In this document: one piece after another, positions 8,094 through 16,094 of the stretch
Layout of the letters: every line of letters begins with the position of its first letter
Position numbering within the stretch: the stretch's first letter is position 1
Source: Devosia sp. LC5
GTDB taxonomy: Bacteria; Pseudomonadota; Alphaproteobacteria; Rhizobiales; Devosiaceae
Assembly: GCF_000735585.1 (NCBI RefSeq)
Contig: NZ_JNNO01000018.1
Location: forward strand, 1-64,000
Length of the DNA: 64,000 nucleotides
Reading direction: 5' to 3'
The notes under the pieces: model-generated
Told to the model about the DNA's origin: nothing
The model's input: only the letters and a program-made list of their open reading frames with translations
The model's database searches: none
Position numbers and translations under genes: made by a program

Positions 8094-8609
8094 TCAGTTG
8101 GCTTCGCTCTGGCCGGGTTTGCGGCGGTTGAGGAAGCGGGGGCGGCGGTTGGCGTCGGCGGCGAGTTTGCGGCGGCCGGCCGAACTGCCCAGCATGACGC
8201 CGTCGACCTGCTGGCTATAGGGCATGTATTGGCCATCGCCCGCCTTGATGAACAGCGGCAGGCGCAGTTTCTTGCCCCAGTTCTGCCATTCGGCGACGAC
8301 GTTGTGATTGCCCTGTTCTTCGAACACGCGGTAGTTCAGCTCGCTATCGGAATGGACCAGCTCGATCGAGCTCATCAGCACGCCTTCTTCGGAAATCGCG
8401 GTCGCCACGGCCACGCCGATGAATTCGGTGACGGGCACCTTGATCTTGATCGAGACGCCACTCTGTTCGAGCATTCTGCGAACGGTGACGGTTTTGACCG
8501 GATCCTTGGGACCATTGTCATTGGCGGCCACGAAGCGGCGATCTGCTATTGCCGGCTTGCCGAACGCCAGAACGACCGATGAACCTTCCATCGCCACGCC
8601 ATGAACCAT
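8094..8609 (-). CDS. DUF6101-like alphaproteobacterial protein of unknown function
   Basis: A 171-residue protein without signal peptide or membrane segments. The middle (about residues 38-115) with VTVRRMLEQSGVSIKIKVPV, FIGVAVA and LVHSDSEL resembles the alphaproteobacterial family I know as DUF6101. The C-terminal 35 residues are very basic (RRKLAADANRRPRFLNRRK), which could bind nucleic acid or be disordered. AAGGCGGA lies about 8 bases before the ATG at 8609. The gene is monocistronic, closed by a strong terminator. Function unknown; the family name is from memory of sequence patterns. Confidence 0.65.
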   Translation of the reverse strand: MVHGVAMEGSSVVLAFGKPAIADRRFVAANDNGPKDPVKTVTVRRMLEQSGVSIKIKVPVTEFIGVAVATAISEEGVLMSSIELVHSDSELNYRVFEEQGNHNVVAEWQNWGKKLRLPLFIKAGDGQYMPYSQQVDGVMLGSSAGRRKLAADANRRPRFLNRRKPGQSEAN

Positions 8610-8927
8610 TTTTGTTCCGCCTTATACCTGTCAACTTCAAGAGCTGTTTTTTGCGCTCTCTTTTATGACCCCACCTTAGCGCGTCCCCTTACCTGCCTCC
8701 TTAATCGGTTCGGTTAAGTTTATCTTGTTTTCCGAGAGGGTTAGCAGGACCTGACTCGGTATAGGGAGCGATTAACCGATTGCGGAACGGGGTTGTTAAC
8801 CAGCCCGATTTGGGCGCCCGGACCGCCAATTATGCCGCCGCGCTAAGCACTTATCCCGGGCGCTCGAAGCAATGTGTTCGCACTGGCCTTGTTCAAAACC
8901 GGCGGCCAGCCTAAAAGCGCGGGGAAA
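8610..8927. other. Divergent intergenic region
   Basis: No gene is seen in these 318 bases between divergent transcription units. The AT-richer part at 8690-8810 holds an imperfect inverted pair, AATCGGTT near 8703-8710 and AACCGATT near 8774-8781, plus several GTTAA words. It presumably holds both promoters and perhaps an operator, but no convincing -35/-10 pair stood out. The open frame of the next gene extends back to 8874. Confidence 0.5.
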
Positions 8928-9767
8928 ATGACCCTTGCTCCCAGCATTTATAGCGACGATCTCGAATTGCTCCGCTCTTCGGCGGTGGCCGCAGGTATTA
9001 TTGCCAGCGGCTTTTTTCGTCGCGATGTAAAGAGCTGGACCAAGGACCATGATTCCCCGGTCACCGAGGCCGATATATTGGTCGACCGCTATCTGGCCGC
9101 GTCCTTGCTGGCCGCGCGGCCCCATTATGGTTGGCTCAGCGAAGAAACCGCTGACAATCCATCGCGGCTCGAATGCGAGCGGGTTTTCGTGGTTGATCCC
9201 ATCGATGGCACGCGCGGCTTCCTGCGCGGAGAGGATAGCTGGACGGTGTCGCTGGCGGTGGTCGAGAACGGCGTGCCGGTGGCTGGGGTGGTTTATGCTC
9301 CTGTGCGCGACGAAATGTATGATGCCCTTAAAGGCGGCGGGGCGCGGCTCAATGGCAAGCCGATTGCACGCAGCCGCCGGGCTGGCGCGCCGCCGTTGAT
9401 CCCGGCGCCAGGCGCAGTGCATCAGGAAATGCAATCGTCGGGCCTGCATTATTCCCGCGGGCCGATGTATCCCTCGCTGGCCTACCGGCTGGTGCAGGTG
9501 GCGACCGGCAAGCTCGATGCGGCCGTGTCGCGGCGGGGCAGCCAGGATTGGGATATTGCGGCCGCTGCATTGATCCTTGACGAAGCCGGTATCGGCTTTG
9601 CCGATGTGTGCACGGGGTTCCCACAATTTAACAAGCGAGATACGCGCCACGGAGCGCTTGCGGCGCTTGGCGACATGAGCCTAAAACCGCTCGTGCATGC
9701 GGCACTGATCAAGGTTTATGGCTGTCCGGCCGAAACCGAGGTGCCGCAGGAAACGACACTGACCTGA
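8928..9767 (+). CDS. Inositol monophosphatase family phosphatase (CysQ/IMPase-like)
   Basis: Mg2+-dependent phosphatase of the IMPase/FBPase fold. Metal-binding motifs are present: a WLSEET acidic site, DPIDGTRGFLRG, and SQDWDIAAAALIL near the C-terminus, with GGGARLNGKPI between them. At 279 residues it is normal length. The substrate cannot be fixed; inositol phosphate or 3'-phosphoadenosine 5'-phosphate (CysQ role) are the usual options. The ATG at 8928 begins MTLAPSIYSDDLELL as in homologues, although its ribosome site is weak; a start at 8874 is possible. A DUF4170 gene follows after 11 bases, a pairing seen in rhizobia near lipid A genes. Confidence 0.85.
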   Translation: MTLAPSIYSDDLELLRSSAVAAGIIASGFFRRDVKSWTKDHDSPVTEADILVDRYLAASLLAARPHYGWLSEETADNPSRLECERVFVVDPIDGTRGFLRGEDSWTVSLAVVENGVPVAGVVYAPVRDEMYDALKGGGARLNGKPIARSRRAGAPPLIPAPGAVHQEMQSSGLHYSRGPMYPSLAYRLVQVATGKLDAAVSRRGSQDWDIAAAALILDEAGIGFADVCTGFPQFNKRDTRHGALAALGDMSLKPLVHAALIKVYGCPAETEVPQETTLT

Positions 9768-9778
9768 CGGAGCGCCAA

Positions 9779-10021
9779 ATGGCCGAAACACAAGAATCCA
9801 AGCAACTTCTGCACCTCGTTATCGGCGGCGAACTGTCCAGCATCGAGGACGTGACCTTCGCCGATCTCGACAAGGTCGACATCGTCGGCGTCTACCCCAA
9901 TTATGCTGCAGCCTTTGCGGTGTGGCGGCAGAAGGCGCAGCAGACTGTCGATAGCGCCCAGACCCGGTATTTCATTGTGCATCTGCACCGGCTGCTCGAT
10001 CCGGAGACGGATAAGAAGTAG
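9779..10021 (+). CDS. DUF4170 small protein
   Basis: An 80-residue soluble protein with the DUF4170 pattern: HLVIGGELSS near the start, then VDIVGVYPNYAAAFAVWRQKAQ and a C-terminal RYFIVHLHRLLDPE. No function is established. It lies 11 bases after the phosphatase gene, so the two are almost certainly cotranscribed. In other alphaproteobacteria small DUF4170 genes sit next to Kdo/lipid A genes, which fits an LpxB-related gene just beyond, although that gene is on the other strand. Confidence 0.85.
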   Translation: MAETQESKQLLHLVIGGELSSIEDVTFADLDKVDIVGVYPNYAAAFAVWRQKAQQTVDSAQTRYFIVHLHRLLDPETDKK

Positions 10022-10058
10022 GGGGCAAGAAGGGTGTGGTTTGCGCCATGCCCATTCC

Positions 10059-10140
10059 CCCACAGTGTCATTCCCGCGAAAGCGGGAACCTCCGTTTAGC
10101 GAAACAGGGGTTCCCGCTTTCGCGGGAATGACACTGTGGG
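10059..10140. repeat. Long perfect palindrome, repeat family B (possible terminator)
   Basis: 32-base arms (10059-10090 and 10109-10140) are exact reverse complements and contain GTCATTCCCGCGAAAGCGGG, itself self-complementary. The spacer adds GTTT/AAAC pairing. It lies between convergent genes. This element type is abundant in Hyphomicrobiales genomes. A decayed relative may lie near 48243-48270. Confidence 0.85.
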
Positions 10141-10180
10141 TGTGACGCGTGCAGAGCTTTCCTCGTGTCGGTGAGGGGGC

Positions 10181-11329
10181 CTACTGCTCCATCAGCCGAT
10201 CCAGCACGGCGTGGATTGCGCCAGGCCCGCCAATGCGCTCGCGGCCGATATTGGCCAGCCGCCGGCGTTCGCTGTCGTCTTCCAGCAAATGGCGCAGGGC
10301 CGCGCCGATGGCTGCCGGTTCCGGCGGCACGACCGTGCGGGCCTCCCCGAACAGCATCTGCTCATCGGTGAAGCGCGAGCGCCGGTCGCGGGGATTGACC
10401 ACGGTTATGGCGGGCTTGCCCAGCCCCAGCGCCTGTACCGTTGCGGTGCCCGCTTGCGACAGCACGAGATCCGACGCCGCCAGAAGATTGCCCATGGCGC
10501 CGCCGCGGGCCATGTGAATGGTGAGGTCCCCATCCGACAGCTCGCCCATGTCGTCCGGTTCAGCGCTCAGCATCGAGGTGCGGTGCAGCCCGGTCTTTTT
10601 GGCGAGGTCATCGACATTGATGCTACCGGCGACGGCGAGGAAAATATCGGGCCGCAATTCGGGCGGCAGGGCGCGCAGGCCATCGACCTGCAGCGCAAAG
10701 CTCTCGGCCGTCAGCGCGCGGCTGCCCGGTAACAGCGTGACCGCATTTGGCCTGGTACGGCGGGAGCGGGCGTCGTAATCCCCGCTCGGAATGGTATCCA
10801 TCATGATATTGCCGGCACAGCGGGCATCGACCCCGATATGCTCCAGCGTGCGGGCCAGATTGTCACTGCGGCAGAACACGGTCGCACAAGCCCGCTTGAT
10901 GGCCCAGCGCTCGGGGCCGGAGTAAAGCCGGGCGGCGCCGGTTTTGTAGACATCGAGATAGATCAGGTCGCGATGGCCGGTGCCCAGGCACGCCAAGACC
11001 CCGACCATATCCCCGACCACGACGACGCGATCATATTTGCCGCGCATCTTGCGCAGGAAGGAGAGGGCGGGGGGCACGGTGCGCAAGCCGCCAGAGGCAA
11101 GGTCCCGCCGCAGTGAGCCCTTCACATTGCGCCAGCCCTCCGAAGCGAGACTAGCCCGTGGCCCGACAATGCGGCACACATTGGCATAGGCATTGCCTGC
11201 CCCGATCATCGGATAGGCTTCCGCTTCGATCCAATCAGGCAGACGCGCAATTGTGGCGGCGGAGATCCAATCCTCGCCGTGCCCATTGGAAATAAATAGA
11301 TATCTGAGGCGGACTGACGCTTCCGCCAC
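10181..11329 (-). CDS. Lipid-A-disaccharide synthase-related glycosyltransferase (LpxB-like)
   Basis: A 382-residue GT-B-type protein resembling the LpxB-related family first defined in cyanobacteria and Deinococcus (TIGR03492). It opens with YLFISNGHGEDWIS, the family hallmark. The donor half has LLPGSRALTAE, then SDLVLSQAGTATVQALGLGKPAI and NPRDRRSRFTDEQ. True LpxB is normally encoded elsewhere, so this is probably a distinct transferase; donor and acceptor are unknown. Start GTG 11329 is preceded by GGAG at 7 bases and lies 2 bases from the DUF2093 stop, so translation is probably coupled. Confidence 0.75.
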   Translation of the reverse strand: MAEASVRLRYLFISNGHGEDWISAATIARLPDWIEAEAYPMIGAGNAYANVCRIVGPRASLASEGWRNVKGSLRRDLASGGLRTVPPALSFLRKMRGKYDRVVVVGDMVGVLACLGTGHRDLIYLDVYKTGAARLYSGPERWAIKRACATVFCRSDNLARTLEHIGVDARCAGNIMMDTIPSGDYDARSRRTRPNAVTLLPGSRALTAESFALQVDGLRALPPELRPDIFLAVAGSINVDDLAKKTGLHRTSMLSAEPDDMGELSDGDLTIHMARGGAMGNLLAASDLVLSQAGTATVQALGLGKPAITVVNPRDRRSRFTDEQMLFGEARTVVPPEPAAIGAALRHLLEDDSERRRLANIGRERIGGPGAIHAVLDRLMEQ

Positions 11330-11331
11330 GA

Positions 11332-11553
11332 TCAGGCTCCGTTGCCGTACCGCTCGAACGCCGCATGGGCGCTGGCCGCATCGGCATAGGCCTCCTGCCG
11401 GTCGACGTTCCAATAGGTCAATTCGTCGATGGGAATGGGCTTGCCGGAAATGGCGCAGCGCACAAAACTGCCGGGCTTGAGAACCACATAGTCTCCATCG
11501 AGATAGCGGATCACCGCTTCTGAGGGCACAAAGCCCTTGTCGAAAATGTTCAT
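11332..11553 (-). CDS. DUF2093 small protein
   Basis: A 73-residue protein with the DUF2093 pattern: AVIRYLDGDYVVLKPGSFVRCAISGKPI followed by ELTYWNVDRQEAYA. No function is known. The ATG at 11553 has AGGAAA about 8 bases upstream; a longer frame to 11607 would overlap the xseA stop. It sits between xseA and the LpxB-like gene in a tight minus-strand run, a position also seen in rhizobial genomes. Confidence 0.88.
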   Translation of the reverse strand: MNIFDKGFVPSEAVIRYLDGDYVVLKPGSFVRCAISGKPIPIDELTYWNVDRQEAYADAASAHAAFERYGNGA

Positions 11554-11603
11554 GGCCGATTTCCTGACAGTCTGTCTCTGGATATAGCGATCAAATTGCC
11601 GGC

Positions 11604-13217
11604 TCAAAAGAGGCTTTCCTGCGTACCACCATCCGATGGCGGACGCGGTTTCTTTTTGATGACCGGGCTGCCCGCTATTGTAGCCCCCACCGCACCGTCG
11701 GCAAACTCGATCGCCACCGCATCGCCGGGCGACAGCGCCGCCCTGTCCTGCACCAGATTGCCAGCCTCGTCCTTGATGACGGCATAGCCACGCGCCAGCA
11801 CGCTTTTATAGCTGAGCGAGAGCAGGAGTTTGGACGATTGGCTGAGGGCGGAGCGGCGGCCGGCCATGGCCTGGTTGACGCTGGTGAGCAGATTTGCTGC
11901 CAACGGCGTCAATTGGCTGCGCGAATGGCGCAATTCGGCCCGCAGGGCATTGGGCGAGAGCTTGGGGCCGATGGCCTCGAGCAAGGCGCGCTTGCGTTCC
12001 ACGAGGCGCAGCGCGGCATTGGCCAGCCGTTCGGCGCGGGGATCGTGGGTCAGCCGGGCACGTTCCACGGTTTTGCGCAGGCCCGCATCGCCGCGCAGGG
12101 CGAGATTACCCAGCCGCTCGGCCATTTCGAGTTGGCGGCGCGCCAGCAATTGCGGCACCAGCCGCGGCTCGATGCGCGAAAGTTGCACGCGCTGGGCCTG
12201 CACCGAATGGCGCAAGGCCGCGCCCAGATTGCTCGCCGCATGATCGAGGCGTTGGCGTTGGGTGGCGACGAGATCCGCCGGGCGGGGAAGCCCGGCCGTC
12301 GCCGCCCGCAACCGGTCGCGGGCGCTCAGCGTCAGCCGCCGCGCGGCCTGCCGCTGGCGGCCGCCCAGATCGTCGACATAGCCGATCAGCTCGGCCCGCA
12401 CCGGCACGGTCGCCTCGGCGGCGGCGGTGGGGGTGGGCGCGCGCATATCCGAGGCGTAGTCGATCAGTGTCGTATCGGTTTCGTGGCCCACGGCCGAAAT
12501 GATCGGAATGGCGCTGGCTGCAACCGCACGCACCACGGCTTCTTCGTTGAAGCCCCACAGGTCTTCGATAGAGCCGCCGCCGCGCGCCACAATCAGGATA
12601 TCGGGGCGGGGAATGGGGCCATTGGGCAGCAGCGCATTGAAGCCCTCGATCGCATTGACCACTTCGGGCGCGCAGGTGTCGCCCTGTACGCGCACGGGCC
12701 AGACCAGCACATGGCTGGGGAAGCGGTCATTGAGGCGATGCAGGATATCCCGGATCACCGCGCCGGTGGGCGAAGTGACGACGCCGATGATGCGCGGCAG
12801 ATAGGGTAGGTCGCGCTTGCGCTCGCGCGCGAAGAGCCCTTCGGCGAGGAGCTTCTTGCGGCGCTCTTCGAGCAGCGCCATCAGGGCGCCAGCGCCGGCC
12901 GGCTCGATATTGTCGATGACGATCTGGTATTTCGAGGAGCGCGGGAAGGTGGTCAGCCGGCCGGTGGCGATCACTTCGAGCCCTTCCTCGGGCTTGAAGG
13001 TCAGCTTGGCATAATTGCCCTTCCACACCACCGCGTCGATCGAGGCATTCTCGTCCTTGAGCGTGAAATAGGCATGGCCCGAGGAGTGCTGCCCGCGATA
13101 GCCGGAGATTTCCCCGCGCACCCGCACATGCCCGAATTCATCCTCAACCGTGCGTTTGACCGCCTGGGCGATCTCGGAAACGGTAAATTCGGCAGCATTG
13201 GTGAGGGCATCGGACAT
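11604..13217 (-). CDS. xseA: Exodeoxyribonuclease VII large subunit XseA
   Basis: XseA with XseB forms exonuclease VII, which degrades single-stranded DNA from both ends. The 537-residue protein has the N-terminal OB-fold (residues 10-110, with VRGEISGYRGQHSSGHAYFTLKD), the catalytic core with GVVTSPTGAVIRDI, ARGGGSIEDLWGFN, SAVGHETDTTLIDYASDMRAPTPTAAAE, and a long coiled-coil C-terminus. The start at 13217 (MSDALTNAAEF) fits homologues; the longer frame to 13289 runs into a repeat. xseB is not adjacent. Confidence 0.95.
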   Translation of the reverse strand: MSDALTNAAEFTVSEIAQAVKRTVEDEFGHVRVRGEISGYRGQHSSGHAYFTLKDENASIDAVVWKGNYAKLTFKPEEGLEVIATGRLTTFPRSSKYQIVIDNIEPAGAGALMALLEERRKKLLAEGLFARERKRDLPYLPRIIGVVTSPTGAVIRDILHRLNDRFPSHVLVWPVRVQGDTCAPEVVNAIEGFNALLPNGPIPRPDILIVARGGGSIEDLWGFNEEAVVRAVAASAIPIISAVGHETDTTLIDYASDMRAPTPTAAAEATVPVRAELIGYVDDLGGRQRQAARRLTLSARDRLRAATAGLPRPADLVATQRQRLDHAASNLGAALRHSVQAQRVQLSRIEPRLVPQLLARRQLEMAERLGNLALRGDAGLRKTVERARLTHDPRAERLANAALRLVERKRALLEAIGPKLSPNALRAELRHSRSQLTPLAANLLTSVNQAMAGRRSALSQSSKLLLSLSYKSVLARGYAVIKDEAGNLVQDRAALSPGDAVAIEFADGAVGATIAGSPVIKKKPRPPSDGGTQESLF

Positions 13218-13285
13218 GCCACTCTGGTGCGGCAATTGGCGGAGGAGGTCAAGGGTCGCGTCATTTGGCGCGATGCTCTCCACAT

Positions 13286-13378
13286 CCACAATTCTCCCTC
13301 GGGCTTGACCCGAGGGTCGCTCGCCGCTTGTGCCGGGTTGGGAGGGGCCCTCGGGTCAAGCCCGAGGGAGAATTGTGG
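13286..13378. repeat. Intergenic palindromic repeat, family A
   Basis: Arms 13286-13316 and 13348-13378 are reverse complements, built on TTCTCCCTCGGGCTTGACCC. Each arm is again nearly self-complementary. It lies between a LysR gene and xseA, both minus strand, so it could end lysR transcription. Confidence 0.8.
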
Positions 13379-13418
13379 GGAGGAGGGATATGGACCTGAT
13401 AGGCCGTTGGATATGCGG

Positions 13419-14309
13419 CTACTCAGCCGCCTCGGCATGGGCGGGGGCGGGCTCCAGATTGCCCATGGACTGTACGATGTGGTTGGCCAGGGCGTCGTAG
13501 ATGCCGCCATAGGCGTGGCTGGCGCGCATCAGGGCGATTTCGGCGTCGGCCAGGCGTGGCAGGCCCATATCTTCGCTGATCACGCGCATGCCCGGCTGCA
13601 TGGCACTTTCCGGCAGGAAGCCCACGGCCAGGTCCGACAGCACCGCACTCGAAATGGCGGTGGCATTGGAGGAGGTATAGGCGACGCGATAATCGGTACC
13701 GTCGCGGTTCAATGCCTCCATGGCGCTTTTGCGCCAGATGCAGCCCGGCGAGCCGCAGGCAATGGCCAGGGGTTCGCTGGCCAGGGCCCGCCCACCATGG
13801 CTGGCCACCCAGTACATTTTCTCGGTGCGGAACAGTTCGCCGTAATTCTGCTCGGTGCCCTGGGTGAAGACGATGATGTCATATCGCCCCGATCGCATGC
13901 CCGAGAGCAAATCTTCGGACGCCATGCAGGCCACATCCACCGCAATCTTGGGATGGGTGCGCTGGAAGCTGGAGAGGATGACGGGCAAGAGGCGTACGGC
14001 GTAATCGTCCGGCACGCCGAAGCGGATCTGACCGGCCAGGTCCCCATCGGAGAAATGGTCGAGAATTTCGGCATTGGTGCGCAACATGCGCCGCGCCCGT
14101 GCATAGAGCGCTTCGCCCTGACTGGTCAAAGCGACCGTGCGGCCGTCGCGCGTCAGAAGCGGCTGGCCCAGCCGCTCCTCGAGGCGCTTGATCTGCATGG
14201 ATACGGCCGACTGGGTCTTGTTCACCCGGCGGGCCGCCTCGGTGAAACTGCCGCAATCGGCAATGGCGCAGAAGCTCTGCAATTGGTCCAGATCGAGAGG
14301 GGCGGTCAT
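13419..14309 (-). CDS. LysR family transcriptional regulator
   Basis: A 296-residue regulator with the N-terminal winged helix-turn-helix (residues 8-66: LQSFCAIADCGSFTEAARRVNKTQSAVSMQIKRLE) and a periplasmic-binding-like effector domain from about 92. It is divergent from a DUF1127 gene. LysR/DUF1127 divergent pairs are frequent in alphaproteobacteria, so it may control that gene. The effector is unknown. Confidence 0.93.
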   Translation of the reverse strand: MTAPLDLDQLQSFCAIADCGSFTEAARRVNKTQSAVSMQIKRLEERLGQPLLTRDGRTVALTSQGEALYARARRMLRTNAEILDHFSDGDLAGQIRFGVPDDYAVRLLPVILSSFQRTHPKIAVDVACMASEDLLSGMRSGRYDIIVFTQGTEQNYGELFRTEKMYWVASHGGRALASEPLAIACGSPGCIWRKSAMEALNRDGTDYRVAYTSSNATAISSAVLSDLAVGFLPESAMQPGMRVISEDMGLPRLADAEIALMRASHAYGGIYDALANHIVQSMGNLEPAPAHAEAAE

Positions 14310-14333
14310 TCCGATACCTCATCACTCAAATTG

Positions 14334-14353
14334 ATAGATCGGATGAAATCTAT
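14334..14353. promoter_or_regulatory. Candidate LysR operator in the divergent promoter region
   Basis: The inverted repeat ATAGAT-N8-ATCTAT (14334-14339 and 14348-14353) lies 25 bases upstream of the lysR start and 112 bases upstream of the DUF1127 gene. Position and symmetry suit a regulator site. It does not fit the strict T-N11-A LysR box, so the assignment is tentative. Confidence 0.35.
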
Positions 14354-14464
14354 TTGTTAGACGAATGGAAGTCCAGTGCGCTATTACATCACTATCGACG
14401 CGAAACGACACCGCGCCAGCCTCGCCGGCCTCCCTTCGGCAAAACCACATCTTGGAGACTTTTC

Positions 14465-14725
14465 ATGGCTCTCTCGCTTTCCGGCGAGCGGTCAGTCGCG
14501 GCCGCCACGCCCTTTCGTCCCTTTGCCGCATTCATGCGCTGGATCGCCAAGGCGCAGGCAGCCCGAACCCGCCGGACCGCGCTGGCGAGCCTGCTTGAGC
14601 TGGACCATGCCCGGCTCAATGACCTGGGCATTACCCGCCAGGATGTTGTTGATGCCATGCACAAGCGCGGTCCGGCAGCAGGCCTGGCGCTCAATACGGC
14701 GCGCGCCAGCAACGCCCGGCGCTAG
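14465..14725 (+). CDS. DUF1127 domain protein (YjiS-like)
   Basis: An 86-residue Arg/Ala-rich protein with the DUF1127 helix pair near the C-terminus: RTALASLLELDHARLNDLGITRQDV. TGGAG lies 8 bases before the ATG at 14465. Small DUF1127 proteins have been tied to RNA turnover, phosphate or stress responses in alphaproteobacteria, including one cotranscribed with sRNAs in Rhodobacter; a role here is inference. A roughly 270-base non-coding stretch with a terminator follows. Confidence 0.88.
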   Translation: MALSLSGERSVAAATPFRPFAAFMRWIAKAQAARTRRTALASLLELDHARLNDLGITRQDVVDAMHKRGPAAGLALNTARASNARR

Positions 14726-14983
14726 GATCGCGTAAAACCTGTTGCCATGTTTCGGACCAAATCTGAGCGGCAACAAGGAGATGGGGGTATGGGGTTCTGA
14801 TTCCGTTTGAACCCGCGGTCCCCTGAAATTGCCTTTGCGCCGGCTACCCATGCGGCCGGCGCTATTCTGTTGGTACGGTCATTTCCTTTGGAGTGCGCGT
14901 GCCATCTCCCGGGCCGGTTTTGCCACCGGTCCCGTTTCCTGATGACTTGCCGGACAGTGCCGTGGCACTTGTCCGGCTTTTTT
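14726..14983 (+). ncRNA. Possible 3'-UTR-derived sRNA after the DUF1127 gene
   Basis: No convincing gene occupies this interval. On the plus strand it carries an imperfect hairpin (CGGGCCGGT at 14910-14918 with ACCGGTCCCG at 14925-14934) and then a strong terminator, over 220 bases past the DUF1127 stop. A long structured tail with its own terminator is the layout of DUF1127-linked sRNAs in Rhodobacter. The CCUCCUCCC hallmark of those RNAs is absent; the nearest is CATCTCCC at 14903-14910. Transcription is not shown. Confidence 0.35.
14949..14983 (+). terminator. Intrinsic terminator
   Basis: GCCGGACAGTGCC (14949-14961) pairs with GGCACTTGTCCGGC (one bulged T) and is followed by a run of seven T. 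The U-run is on the plus strand, so it ends transcription from the DUF1127 side, before the convergent PilZ gene. Confidence 0.9.
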
Positions 14984-14997
14984 GTTTTAGGGATTGA

Positions 14998-15243
14998 TCA
15001 GCCGAATTTGACGCCGATTTCGGTCGCGGTCTTCCAGGCGGTGGTGCAAGCATGCTTGCGGCCGTCGTCCATGACGAGTTCGAACGTGTCGGGAATGCCG
15101 ATAATACTGGTGACCTTAAGCCGCGCGCCGGTTTCGGAAAGATTGCGCACGGTGCACTGAAAGGTCGAGAAACCGTCATTGATGACGATCTTGCCGCCCT
15201 TGAGCACACGCTGGCGCGGGGCGGCACGCTGTTCTTCGGTCAT
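14998..15243 (-). CDS. PilZ domain protein (putative c-di-GMP receptor)
   Basis: An 81-residue single-domain PilZ protein. Both c-di-GMP contact motifs are present: RxxxR as RAAPR at residues 6-10 and N/DxSxxG as NLSETG at 34-39. It would bind the second messenger and act on an unknown partner. It lies 13 bases after the IalB-family gene on the same strand, so the two may be cotranscribed. The GGDEF/EAL protein at 28 kb is a possible source or sink of its ligand. Confidence 0.9.
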   Translation of the reverse strand: MTEEQRAAPRQRVLKGGKIVINDGFSTFQCTVRNLSETGARLKVTSIIGIPDTFELVMDDGRKHACTTAWKTATEIGVKFG

Positions 15244-15256
15244 TCAAAACTCCAGA

Positions 15257-15766
15257 TCAGGGGAGCTGGGCAAATCCGTCTTTGAAGCCGTTGAGCGACA
15301 CCGGAATGCCGATGCCTTCCTCGGGGGTCTTGAACACCACGAAAATGGCGTCCTTGCCATTGGATAGCGTCTCGATCAGGCTGTCGTCCAGCACCACTTC
15401 GGCAACACAGCCATTGGGCAGGCAGCGCACGAAGGCAACGCGGCCCATATCCTTGCCATCGACATTAAGGCCCAGCCCATTGGGCAGCAGCACGCCGAGC
15501 GGGGCCAGGACACGCAGCAGGCGCGCTTCGCGGTCGGCGGTGCGCAGCACGATGACGGAGAGGCCCACATTGGGCTGATCTTCGGCCATCACATTCTGGA
15601 TGATCGCGCATTGCTCAAAGCTGGCGCCTGGCGGGGTATCGCAGCTCATCTGCCAATCGCCATACTGAGCCTTGACCACACCCTGGCCCATGGAACTGCC
15701 CGCCGCGCCGGCAAGGGCGAGCAGGGCAAGGCCGCCAACGGCCAGACGCTTCAAATTCGGCTTCAC
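15257..15766 (-). CDS. Invasion-associated locus B (IalB) family protein
   Basis: A 169-residue exported protein: a signal peptide (residues 1 to about 27, with LAVGGLALLALAGAAG), then the IalB domain with YGDWQMSCDTPPG and paired cysteines (C in WQMSC, EQCAII, RCLPNGC) that likely form periplasmic disulfides. IalB was named in Bartonella, where it helps erythrocyte invasion, but homologues are widespread in free-living alphaproteobacteria with unknown function. It precedes the PilZ gene. Confidence 0.88.
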   Translation of the reverse strand: MKPNLKRLAVGGLALLALAGAAGSSMGQGVVKAQYGDWQMSCDTPPGASFEQCAIIQNVMAEDQPNVGLSVIVLRTADREARLLRVLAPLGVLLPNGLGLNVDGKDMGRVAFVRCLPNGCVAEVVLDDSLIETLSNGKDAIFVVFKTPEEGIGIPVSLNGFKDGFAQLP

Positions 15767-16094
15767 TCTGTCACTTCTCCTGAACGAATCGGGCGTCCGC
15801 GTGAGGTTGTTCCTGTTTCCAACAGGGGAGGGTGCAAGTCAACCAAAGCCCGGATTCATTGGGAATATGGCTGCAAAACTGCGGCAAGGGTGAGGCGTTC
15901 TTGCGCTGAGGGGGAACATTATGACGCAGCGAGCGGCTCAATCGGGCCAATAGACTCCGTCATTCTGATGTGATTTAGGTCTGCGCAGAGTTTTTGCGCT
16001 CCGAGGTTGAGTCGGGGCGGCGTAGCTATGCCGCTGTTTTTTACCCCTCAATTCTTGGCGCGTGCGCACCAACGGCAGTCGATTAGGGGGTTAA
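15767..16094. other. Promoter region between ialB and the oxidase cluster
   Basis: These 328 bases separate the divergent IalB gene and ctaC. No gene, repeat or terminator is seen. A promoter for ctaC must lie here, but I could not pick a convincing -35/-10 pair or an FNR-type palindrome. Confidence 0.5.

Noticed and set aside
8701..8717. TTAA-N9-TTAA as a CtrA box
   Set aside because: The spacer is 9 rather than 7 bases, and the nearby gene has no clear cell-cycle link.
14334..14353. Classical T-N11-A LysR box
   Set aside because: The inverted repeat has an even centre and an 8-base spacer, so it does not fit the strict motif; kept only as a tentative operator.
13074..14360. Open frame of 428 codons opposite the LysR gene
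   Set aside because: It overlaps lysR, a repeat and the xseA start; no family features are present.
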